A stretch of DNA of 64,000 nt from a virus. Shown here in pieces: positions 38,153-45,993 of this stretch. Location: positions 29,805-93,804 of IMG/VR virus record IMGVR_UViG_3300001390_000008. The stretch is one strand, 5' to 3'. Positions within the stretch are counted from its first letter, which is position 1; each line of letters begins with the position of its first letter. The translations under genes were made by a program, and so were the position numbers. The notes under the pieces were generated by a model that did not search any database, was not told the origin of the DNA, and saw only the letters and a program-made list of their open reading frames with translations.

Positions 38153-40759
38153 ATACTCAGGTTGCTTTACCCTGCCATTATTGCGTGGTATTTTCTGCTT
38201 AGGCAGCTTAAATAGCCTATTGCCCTCTTCGTCCTTATTTATTTTACTAAATTTATATTTCTTATCAAGAGATAGCCCCTCCATTTCAAATGTTTCCCCG
38301 GCATTCCACCCAAAACTCACATCAGCAATTATTGGAACTTTTAAATCTAGATCAAACCATTTTTTAAGAGGATTTGTTTCCATGTAGTGCTTTAATGTCT
38401 TAGCCCCCCACTCTACATACTCCTCTTTAACAAGCACATAAATAGCATCATGTACAAACCCTGTAGGGGCCATAAACTTCTCATCTATTTCTTGATCTAT
38501 ACGTGATATGGCCATAACACCCAGACTAGAAGCAAACTCCTGGATGGTAGCATTTATGGCCTGCCTCAGAGCGTCAGCTACGACACCCTTATCTTGTGAG
38601 TAAACCATAGGTAGATGGCGTATACGCCCATCATAAGACCTCACATAGCCGTGTTTTAGTGCAAACTCTTTAACTGCATCATGCCAATTAGGTAATGTAT
38701 AAAACTTATTAAAAAAAGTATTTCTAATATTCTGTGCTTCTCTTGGAGTGAACTCTACACCATATTGTGTTTTTGCGTATATAATAAAATTTCTCCACCA
38801 CATACCAAAAACAAAACCAAAGTTTACAGCTTTAGCCTTAAACCTGCTTAAGGCCTGTTCCTCCTTCGGCAATTCTCTAAACTGCTCCAGTGACAAGCCT
38901 GTAACCTCAAGTGCAGTAGTTATATGTATATCCCCATTACTATTATAGATGTCTATCATAGTCGGGTCGTTAGCTGTGTGCGCTATTATCCTTAACTCCG
39001 CCTGACTTAGATCTGCCTCTAGAATTATATACCCTTTGGGTGCTTTAAATATTTTCCTATACGCTTTTGCATGTGATCCTCTCTTTGGGAAATTCTGCCC
39101 ATTTGGTGAATATGAATTTACCCTGCCGGTTACCGCCGTCCACAACCCATATGTAGGGTTTATCTTTCCCTCTACTATATAATTCTCCCTAAATCTACGG
39201 ACATTAGTTCCGAGCAATCTATCTACCTTCATCCATTCTGCAAGATCAATACAAAATTCACCTGCCCTTTTATGGTCAAAAAAGAAAGGTAAATGATCCT
39301 TTGATGAGGTTGAGGGTACCTGAAACTTAGACTCCAACTCCTTAGTAGTTTCTGTAAACACTAAGGGTTTTAGTCTAAAACCTTTTTTATGATCAAATAA
39401 TATATCTAATAAAAATGCTTTCCTGCTAAATTTTAGCCCGGCCTCTACATGCTTCCTTTTAATAGGCCGTGGCACCCTTTCCATTAAACTAACCCTAAGC
39501 CCCTCCACATACTCTGCTAACACTTCCTCGAAATCATCTAGTGCCTTTTCATCAATAAGCATACCTCTATGGTCTATCCGCATAAAAGCATTAATGCCGG
39601 GCATTGATACCCTACGATAGTGGTTGTATAGCTTAGAATCAGCATCCACTATATTTATTAGCTCAAAAAATAAACGTAGTGTTGCATCTGTGTCACCTAC
39701 ACCGTAGCTGACTATTCTATGTAAAGGTACTAAATCCATCCTACTTTTATCAAACTCTGCATTAAAGCGATCTGCATATCCCCCCATTTCAGGTACGTAC
39801 ATCTTAGTAAGATTATCTAAATTCTTCTGTTGCAAATTCTCATCAACAAGAGCCGCCAACATGATAGTGTCGTGATCTAATCTGTATCTAAATTTAAGAA
39901 AATGATATACCCACACCATATCGTATTTGCCATTTTGCCCAATAACACTTGTCTTTGGGTTCTGCAATAACTGTTTAAGTTGCCTTTTTAATCTTTTCTT
40001 CGCCCTTATTCCTGCGGGGGCATCGGGATGATCCCACGATAGTAGGTATCCGCTGCCCACCTCTACAGTAAACTGCATTGTCATTATCTTGCCTTTCTTA
40101 ACCCTCCAATCAGTCCCCACCGTCTCAAGATCAAAAGCTAAATACTCAGGCTGCATATCAATTAAAAACTGTAGGTCTGTTATTACCTTATAATCGCCCA
40201 GCGCATCTTCCCCGGCTTTATCTAAATCATAATCATACTCAACTATACGCTGTAATGTTTTGCAGTCACTTGCAAACAGTGGCTCATTCTGTGGGTATCT
40301 GACAGCAAGTATCGGGTCTAGTATTGGGCATACATAGGCATTATGCTCCTCATTGAAGACGGCTACCCCCCGCACTTTGCTAATTTTACACCTACGGCCC
40401 TGTACTGCACTTGCCGCATCTGCCCCTAGTGGTATGATTACTTCTGGCTTAAGTCTCTGTATCGTGTCTGTGAGGTGGTTTCTACAAGCGTTTTCTATAG
40501 TCTTTCTATCTTTAGCCCTCCACTTCTTAGGGTCATACCCACACCGCACTGTATTTGAGAAAACAAAATCTTTCCTGTTGAACCCACACCCCCTCATATA
40601 CTTAGCAAGCATTTCATTTGCCGCAGGGGTTATATTTTCTTTACGCAAAGACATACTGTGCGACACACCCTTGCTAACTATAAGAAATCTCGCCCCTTTA
40701 CTACCTGTTGGGGTAACTGGGTTATACCTCAACAAGCAGGCATCGCATGGATTACTCAT
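38135..40759 (-). CDS. DNA polymerase I family, fused to UDG-like domain
   Basis: 874 aa in three parts. Residues 1-160 resemble family 4 uracil-DNA glycosylase, with four iron-sulfur cysteines at 5, 8, 73 and 92 (NPCDACLL, VRCGYD, ENACRN) and IIPLGADAAS. The catalytic GExPG-E loop and HP(S/A) motif are not preserved (LDPILAVRYP instead). The 3'-5' exonuclease domain has Asp210/Glu212, Asp280 and Asp356. The polymerase has EADLSQAELR (about 583), RFKAKAVNFGFVFG and GFVHDAIYV (about 770), all intact. A UDG-like N-terminus is known in some phage polymerases such as that of SPO1. Confidence 0.9.
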   Translation of the reverse strand: MSNPCDACLLRYNPVTPTGSKGARFLIVSKGVSHSMSLRKENITPAANEMLAKYMRGCGFNRKDFVFSNTVRCGYDPKKWRAKDRKTIENACRNHLTDTIQRLKPEVIIPLGADAASAVQGRRCKISKVRGVAVFNEEHNAYVCPILDPILAVRYPQNEPLFASDCKTLQRIVEYDYDLDKAGEDALGDYKVITDLQFLIDMQPEYLAFDLETVGTDWRVKKGKIMTMQFTVEVGSGYLLSWDHPDAPAGIRAKKRLKRQLKQLLQNPKTSVIGQNGKYDMVWVYHFLKFRYRLDHDTIMLAALVDENLQQKNLDNLTKMYVPEMGGYADRFNAEFDKSRMDLVPLHRIVSYGVGDTDATLRLFFELINIVDADSKLYNHYRRVSMPGINAFMRIDHRGMLIDEKALDDFEEVLAEYVEGLRVSLMERVPRPIKRKHVEAGLKFSRKAFLLDILFDHKKGFRLKPLVFTETTKELESKFQVPSTSSKDHLPFFFDHKRAGEFCIDLAEWMKVDRLLGTNVRRFRENYIVEGKINPTYGLWTAVTGRVNSYSPNGQNFPKRGSHAKAYRKIFKAPKGYIILEADLSQAELRIIAHTANDPTMIDIYNSNGDIHITTALEVTGLSLEQFRELPKEEQALSRFKAKAVNFGFVFGMWWRNFIIYAKTQYGVEFTPREAQNIRNTFFNKFYTLPNWHDAVKEFALKHGYVRSYDGRIRHLPMVYSQDKGVVADALRQAINATIQEFASSLGVMAISRIDQEIDEKFMAPTGFVHDAIYVLVKEEYVEWGAKTLKHYMETNPLKKWFDLDLKVPIIADVSFGWNAGETFEMEGLSLDKKYKFSKINKDEEGNRLFKLPKQKIPRNNGRVKQPEYLQLTY

Positions 40760-42078
40760 TCCATGTGGCTCATGTCTGGTGCGGGTGCCTCACGTCTAGC
40801 CCCTGTGGCTTCTTCTAAAGGTACCTCTGAAAAATTAGTGGGGGCAAAACTAAAATTAATACCAAACTCACCACCTTCCCCATCTCTCCCTTTCATAAAC
40901 TCTATATGCCTGAAAGGGTAGGTCTTTACTGTTTTTACTACTGTTATTTCACCCCCATATTCTTTTTTTATATTTTTATAAATGGACTTGCCCATCTTTA
41001 TACCAATAACGATAGAGGCATGTGTGCCTATTGTGTCTGTATACCCTATGTTTTCTAATGACCCCTCAGCCCCGCCCTTACCTGCCGCCCTGCCAAATTG
41101 TGTGGTGGCGATAATGGGTCTGTCTCGCATTAAAGTTATACGTTTTAATTCGTCTGTGACATAAGCCGAGGCCTCAAATCTACCCATACCTCTTCTGCCA
41201 CTGCTCGGTCTCATAAGATACATGCCATCAATGAATATAACATCAGGGCCCAGCTCCTGAACCAGCATGTCTACATCCTCTACTTTTTTATTGAAATTGC
41301 CTGCAAATAAATGGAAGTTATTAGCTGAGGCATAATGATCTACAGCATCCGCTAGTGCTTTACGCCCCCAATAAGATAATTTACCTTTACGTACTAACCG
41401 TGGATCAAGGTTTGCCTGGTGACATGCTACACGTGCTGCAAGCTGCTTTAATGTCATCTCCATAGAAACTATAAGTACCGACTTCCCCTCTCTATGGGCG
41501 GCCCTTGCTGCATGTAATAGAAGCATCGTCTTACCCGTAGCAGGCCTCCCCGGCCATACAATCAAATCCCCGTTCTGATATCCATGAGTCTGTTCATCTA
41601 TGTAATCAAACCCAGTAGGTATACCTGCCATGCCAGGTAGACTGTGCACATAGTCATACTCTTCTAAGACACTACTGGATAAATCCCCCAGGGTAAGTAA
41701 CTCTTTTGTATCTGATGAGTAGGGTACACAAGACTGATATATAGACTGTGCTTCATCCCGTATAGCGTCAATATCTGATTCTGAAATTGCATCTCGTAGT
41801 GGCCTAAACTTAGCCCTTACTTCGTTATATACATGTCTGTTATGGACTTTCTGTAAATAGAAATCAACAGACTCTGGCGTATTAGGAAACCTAACCTTTG
41901 TCTCTTCTTCTACCGTAACTATCTCTGGCAATTCCCCGTACTTACGAAAATGCCCCCTGGAGTATTCGTATGCATGAACCTCCTCCTCATCAACAAAAAA
42001 CGCAGACTCAAGCATACGAAAAGTCATAGTGCTGCCGTTCTCTAGAATAGAGGCGATAAGCTTCAGCCCATCAGACAC
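40756..42078 (-). CDS. DnaB-like replicative helicase
   Basis: 440 aa. An N-terminal helical region precedes a RecA-type core with Walker A PGRPATGKT (176-184), SMEM motif, Walker B VIFIDGMYLM and a TTQFGRAA sensor motif. DnaB-type phage helicases unwind ahead of the fork and recruit primase. Overlaps the polymerase start by four bases. Confidence 0.88.
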   Translation of the reverse strand: MSDGLKLIASILENGSTMTFRMLESAFFVDEEEVHAYEYSRGHFRKYGELPEIVTVEEETKVRFPNTPESVDFYLQKVHNRHVYNEVRAKFRPLRDAISESDIDAIRDEAQSIYQSCVPYSSDTKELLTLGDLSSSVLEEYDYVHSLPGMAGIPTGFDYIDEQTHGYQNGDLIVWPGRPATGKTMLLLHAARAAHREGKSVLIVSMEMTLKQLAARVACHQANLDPRLVRKGKLSYWGRKALADAVDHYASANNFHLFAGNFNKKVEDVDMLVQELGPDVIFIDGMYLMRPSSGRRGMGRFEASAYVTDELKRITLMRDRPIIATTQFGRAAGKGGAEGSLENIGYTDTIGTHASIVIGIKMGKSIYKNIKKEYGGEITVVKTVKTYPFRHIEFMKGRDGEGGEFGINFSFAPTNFSEVPLEEATGARREAPAPDMSHME

Positions 42079-42080
42079 GG

Positions 42081-42632
42081 CTAATCGCCAGACCGGGTAA
42101 TAACTAAATAATCACTATAATATCCAAAGAAGGCCTCATTAAAGAATTCATCAATATCAACTTTATTGCCAATACTGGCATACAAAATAAACCCTACCCC
42201 ATATCTCCCAGTTACATAAGCCATCCACCGCAACACAGATATGGCCTCTATACCTAGATATTTATCCCTATAAGTTTTTGTAAAAAAATCAGGTATAGTA
42301 ATAAAATCGACATTAATATCTATGTCGTATCTTCTCTTATTCCCCATCTTTAATAGATCCACCATCATTACTTCCTTAACGGGCATATTTAACACATAGC
42401 ATTCTTTATGGAATATTTCATAGAGTATCCGGGATCTAATTATCTCAGCCTCTCCCCCCTTATTACCCGGCACAAATAGATGCCATACTCTATGATCTTC
42501 GCACGTTTTTTCCTGATTAAGTCTAGCACCCAGCTTAGTCTCGCCCTCAGATAGATATGTTTTGTTTAGTACCTGAAATGATATGCCGTGATTCAGCATA
42601 TCCTGCTCACGCTCAGTTAATTGGTTTTTCAT
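42081..42632 (-). CDS. Possible helicase loader-like protein, 183 aa
   Basis: Between an initiator-like gene and the DnaB-like helicase, the usual place of a loader. The sequence LFVPGNKGGEAEIIRSRILYEIF has the spacing of a P-loop but not its lysine-serine/threonine, and later segments (VDFITIPDFF, VGFILYASIGN) follow an AAA-like order. A degenerate DnaC-like loader is my inference; it could be unrelated. Confidence 0.4.
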   Translation of the reverse strand: MKNQLTEREQDMLNHGISFQVLNKTYLSEGETKLGARLNQEKTCEDHRVWHLFVPGNKGGEAEIIRSRILYEIFHKECYVLNMPVKEVMMVDLLKMGNKRRYDIDINVDFITIPDFFTKTYRDKYLGIEAISVLRWMAYVTGRYGVGFILYASIGNKVDIDEFFNEAFFGYYSDYLVITRSGD

Positions 42633-42640
42633 TACCGCCC

Positions 42641-43837
42641 CTAATTAACTCTATTTTGTAGAAAATCCCTATGCTCAGGTAAATCCATTGACATTAACTC
42701 GCTATCAGAAAGCTGTGGCAAGGAGTTGTAGTATTTTTTCTTAGTCTCCTTTATTTTACTCAACTTAGATGAAAGAGTATTGTTTTTTGTTTCAATATTT
42801 TTTACTTTTATTTTTTCTTTTTGTAATTTACTTTCTAATTCTTTAATCTTACTAGTCATACTACCCATTATTTTTTTATTTATTGTAATATTTTTATTTC
42901 TCTTTTTCTGCGTTGCCTGATTACATGCATTTATTTTTAGTTGCTCCTGCTGCGACTCAATAACCTGCGGGTAAAAAGAACGAACAAATTGTAGACTCGG
43001 TACTGAAGGCGCTCCACCACCAAAACTACTACTGCTTACCCAGGTAAAATGCGGGACTAATAAATCCCAGTGGCTAACAGCTTCGTATAATACCTCTTTC
43101 CATGAACTATCTTTAAAAATTTGTTTAGTCCTGTGAACAAATAAAATTAATTCTTTTTTCGTAGGATTAATGACGATTGCATCTTTATGATTTGCCTTGT
43201 AGGACGAAATAGCATCTGCCCAAATTATACTTACATTTTTAATTGTAGGTACTACTATCTTTTCTATAATTTCTTTATGTTTTTCCCTGTGTTTTTGTTT
43301 TGCTTTTTCCCCTACTGAAATAGAATTAGTGCGAAGCGAAGTCTTCGCTTTGTTTATTGTTTTTAATGATTCTGTTCCTTTTACTTCTGTTCCTTTATTA
43401 CCTACTGCTATGTTGCCACCCAGGGTGGTAAAATTTACCCCCCTCAATTTTCTCTGTTTTTTGGGTATTTTAAGCATTTTTTTCATCTCCTTTACGATTA
43501 GTTTTTTTAACTTTACAAATATAATAGACACCTCACTATATCCCCTACCACTACCTATAATTACGTATTCAATACCCTTTTTTACAAGCCCTTTTCTAGC
43601 ATTTCTTACAGACCTGTCACTAAGTCCTATAGGCCCAATAATTGCCGTACCTTCGTTAGATGCTATGCCCGATTTATAGACACTATAGGGGATGTTTTCT
43701 TTTGATTTAGAAAATCTAAAAGTTCTGTCTACGTCAAATAGTAGAAGCATGAACTCTGAGGGGGTAAGAACTTTGCGCAGGAACCGGTTAATGTGGAGAA
43801 TAGACCAAATATACTCTTCTTTAGTTATCGCAATCAC
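42641..43837 (-). CDS. Replication initiator-like winged-helix protein
   Basis: The N-terminal part (LTPSEFMLLLFDVDRTFRF, then IIGPIGLSDRSVRNARKGL) is a winged-helix replisome-organiser domain like DnaD or phage O proteins. The rest is lysine-rich, with a middle helical domain and a C-terminal coiled coil. I prefer GTG 43837 with AAGGAAA upstream (398 aa); TTG 43906 would add 23 residues but overlaps plus-strand promoter DNA and has no site. An origin at or beside this gene is likely. Confidence 0.6.
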   Translation of the reverse strand: MIAITKEEYIWSILHINRFLRKVLTPSEFMLLLFDVDRTFRFSKSKENIPYSVYKSGIASNEGTAIIGPIGLSDRSVRNARKGLVKKGIEYVIIGSGRGYSEVSIIFVKLKKLIVKEMKKMLKIPKKQRKLRGVNFTTLGGNIAVGNKGTEVKGTESLKTINKAKTSLRTNSISVGEKAKQKHREKHKEIIEKIVVPTIKNVSIIWADAISSYKANHKDAIVINPTKKELILFVHRTKQIFKDSSWKEVLYEAVSHWDLLVPHFTWVSSSSFGGGAPSVPSLQFVRSFYPQVIESQQEQLKINACNQATQKKRNKNITINKKIMGSMTSKIKELESKLQKEKIKVKNIETKNNTLSSKLSKIKETKKKYYNSLPQLSDSELMSMDLPEHRDFLQNRVN

Positions 43838-43899
43838 AGCTTTTCCTTGTAGTAATTGCTGCGTTTTACTGCGAATAGTGGTATTTATTGTAATTATTG

Positions 43900-43993
43900 T
43901 TGACAATTATATTACAATACAATAAAATTACACACTGCTTCGAGTGGATACGCAAGCAAGGTTTTAAGACCCTCTTTTATCGGAGGGTTTTTT
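43900..43993 (+). ncRNA. Promoter and short plus-strand transcript 1
   Basis: Plus-strand TTGACA (43900-43905), 17-bp spacer, TAAAAT (43923-43928), then about 59 nt from ~43935 to a terminator ACCCTC/GAGGGT with six T (43969-43993). The body contains a TGCTT/AAGCA hairpin. It is transcribed away from the initiator gene and contains no gene. It could be a small regulatory RNA or a replication primer. Confidence 0.6.
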
Positions 43994-44065
43994 ATGCCCA
44001 CTTATGGGGCAACGACAACCCAATATACGGGTTTACTATGTACGAGTCAAATGGATTACCCGTAC

Positions 44066-44237
44066 TTGACAATAGGCCTTCTATACTATAGAATTATTAA
44101 TTATTACAGTCTTCTACTCCCCTTGATTGCTGTAATAATGTACGCCTTATGAAGGCTATGGTTGATTATCTGTTTTATACTTTTCACGGATAACGCCTAA
44201 TGAAGAGCCCCCCCCCATATCGGGGGTTTTTCTTTTT
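44066..44237 (+). ncRNA. Promoter and short plus-strand transcript 2
   Basis: Plus-strand TTGACA (44066-44071), 17-bp spacer, TAGAAT (44089-44094). The predicted RNA of about 137 nt starts near 44101 with a perfect 10-bp hairpin (44100-44109 with 44130-44139, 20-base loop containing CTCCCC), then GCCTT ATG AAGGC, and ends in a CCCCC/GGGGG terminator with T-rich tail (44212-44237). No coding frame. The hairpin arm also occurs at 8361-8392. Confidence 0.6.
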
Positions 44238-44241
44238 AAGG

Positions 44242-44571
44242 CTATTTTACTTTGACAGCATACTTTTCAGCTACACCTCTTGCTGCGGTATACCCCTCCT
44301 CAGATAAAGGACTACATCCTTGTTTTCTACATTCCTGTAACCACGCCACCTCAAACTTCCTGGCTAAATCGTACCCGCAGAAGCCTCCCACAGTTTTAAC
44401 GAAAACAGACCCATGAGGGATGCCTATATCCCATCTCTGTGTATTACTGTTGTATTTGATTTCACTTGCACGAGTAACGTGCATTTTACCTAAAAAGGAT
44501 AATGGAAACTCATCCATGTGCAATGCTTGAACCCTTCCATCTATAGACACATCTATCACCAATTCATTCAT
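44242..44571 (-). CDS. Hypothetical protein, 109 aa
   Basis: ATG 44571 behind AAAGGTG preferred over an upstream GTG. VIDVSIDGRVQALHMDEFPL then a helical C-terminus with three Cys (GFCGYD, QECRKQGCSP). Last gene of the Ycf46-like module; unrecognised. Confidence 0.6.
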   Translation of the reverse strand: MNELVIDVSIDGRVQALHMDEFPLSFLGKMHVTRASEIKYNSNTQRWDIGIPHGSVFVKTVGGFCGYDLARKFEVAWLQECRKQGCSPLSEEGYTAARGVAEKYAVKVK

Positions 44572-44660
44572 TTTATTCACCTTTAAAATGTCTGGTCTAA
44601 CTATTACCGTATACAGTAGCGGCTAAATGTACCGAGCTACCACTAAGACCATACTTTATA

Positions 44661-44864
44661 CTAAAAAGTCATTCTTCCTATTTGTGTGGAAGATACCGGA
44701 GAAGCATAATAGTCTGGCTTCTCTTTACGCTTTACTGCGCCACCCCCTAAAACTAGTTCAATTTGCTCTGTGGCCTTAGCACACGCCTTACCTTTAAAAC
44801 CATCAACATCTATTTTAATGCCACCGGCAGGCGATATGTCTATGATTATAGTGCCTTTATTCAT
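44661..44864 (-). CDS. DUF2997 family protein, 67 aa
   Basis: TIIIDISPAGGIKIDVDGF followed by GKACAKATEQIELVLG is the DUF2997 pattern (beta strand, G-x-x-C-x-x-A-T helix). The C-terminal 25 residues are an extra tail. In bacteria DUF2997 genes commonly lie next to DUF1257 genes, as here. Molecular role unknown. Confidence 0.8.
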   Translation of the reverse strand: MNKGTIIIDISPAGGIKIDVDGFKGKACAKATEQIELVLGGGAVKRKEKPDYYASPVSSTQIGRMTF

Positions 44865-44873
44865 AGTACCCCC

Positions 44874-45311
44874 CTATGCGGATATTTGTAATTGTATGGT
44901 GCCGTCGTTTTTATTATGGCGAATTACCCTGTAACCTTGCTGTATAGCCTTACGGGTAGCCGCATGAATACTATACATCTGGTATAATTTGCCCATTCTA
45001 CTTTGGTTTTTACTCACAGAAGAGTCTTTAACCCCTAATTGATTTTCTACACTATCCATATAGAAATCAGTACGGGCTTCCATGCCTGTACTATCTTTAT
45101 TCTGGTATAGACCTACATCATACTGTGCATCATGCAGCTTAATAACAAAGGGTGCTTTACCCATACCTGTTTGATCCATACTATAGGCACGTGGTATTGC
45201 ATTCTCTAGTAGCTCGCAATTAATCCCCATAGTTTTTAATTCTTTGACCGCAGATTTTAATGCACATATATCTGAAATCACAATAGACGAAATTGTACTA
45301 GTGTGTGACAT
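44874..45311 (-). CDS. DUF1257 (Ycf35-like) protein, 145 aa
   Basis: MSHTSTISSIVISDICALK at the start, a central YDVGLYQNKDSTGMEARTDF and the C-terminal KLYQMYSIHAATRKAIQQGY match DUF1257, the family of plastid Ycf35. It follows a strong promoter. Its partners here, DUF2997 and a Ycf46-like ATPase, suggest a conserved functional unit. Function unknown in any system I know. Confidence 0.8.
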   Translation of the reverse strand: MSHTSTISSIVISDICALKSAVKELKTMGINCELLENAIPRAYSMDQTGMGKAPFVIKLHDAQYDVGLYQNKDSTGMEARTDFYMDSVENQLGVKDSSVSKNQSRMGKLYQMYSIHAATRKAIQQGYRVIRHNKNDGTIQLQISA

Positions 45312-45340
45312 TATCTTTTCTCCTTTTCTATTTGACCTAC

Positions 45341-45369
45341 ATTATACAGATAAATATATCTATATGCAA
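45341..45369 (-). promoter_or_regulatory. Strong promoter, TTGCAT class
   Basis: TTGCAT (45364-45369), 17-bp spacer, TATAAT (45341-45346), with upstream ACTATGATTTGCATATAGAT shared with 48547-48575. Confidence 0.75.
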
Positions 45370-45382
45370 ATCATAGTTAATA

Positions 45383-45988
45383 CTAGGTTATACGTATTAT
45401 TCTACGTTTTCCTTTTGGCATACGTATATTTTTAGTCTTTCCTTCGCCTGTAGGCACTAACACCATTTCAGGTCTTGGTACCCCCTCTTGCAGATTTCTA
45501 ATTGTATACAGTTCATCTATTTCCTCTGCATCAAAAAACCTGGATAACATTCCCTTAGGGTAGTTAATATTAAAATCTAGTAGTTCTTGTGTTTCTAGAA
45601 TATCCCCTCTCCCAATAAAAGCATTAATTTTTTTAAATCTAGCAACTTTATTTGGGCTAAACACTTTAACATCTATGGTTATCAGTGGGGCTTCTTTTCT
45701 TAATGATACCAACAATACCCCTTCTGCATATACCCTGCCTAATCTGGATACGGAAGAACTGACAGCAACTACTGTACCCTCCTTCACCTCCATACAACTG
45801 GAAAACCAACACCCATTAGTTTCTATATCCTTGTCTGAGGCACATATTTTAGTATAGCGGCCTACTATCTTTCCTGCCTTGCTAAGGAATACCCTGTCAT
45901 ACCCGCCATTGCACATCATTGCAAATAAATGAATTTTTGCACTGGTGCTCTGAAACGACTGCGAGCCGTACATTGTATTTACTATCAT
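45383..45988 (-). CDS. Hypothetical protein, 201 aa, in Ycf46-like module
   Basis: Located between the ATPase and the DUF1257 gene, five bases after the ATPase stop. Beta-rich N-terminal half (GTVVAVSSSVSRLGRVYAEG) and a basic C-terminus (GKTKNIRMPKGKRRIIRIT). Unrecognised; its position implies a role with the ATPase. Confidence 0.65.
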   Translation of the reverse strand: MIVNTMYGSQSFQSTSAKIHLFAMMCNGGYDRVFLSKAGKIVGRYTKICASDKDIETNGCWFSSCMEVKEGTVVAVSSSVSRLGRVYAEGVLLVSLRKEAPLITIDVKVFSPNKVARFKKINAFIGRGDILETQELLDFNINYPKGMLSRFFDAEEIDELYTIRNLQEGVPRPEMVLVPTGEGKTKNIRMPKGKRRIIRIT

Positions 45989-45993
45989 CTATA

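Noticed and set aside
43897-44091. Plus-strand 64-codon frame
   Set aside because: It runs through a promoter, a terminator hairpin and a second promoter, starts without a ribosome site and has no protein-like pattern.
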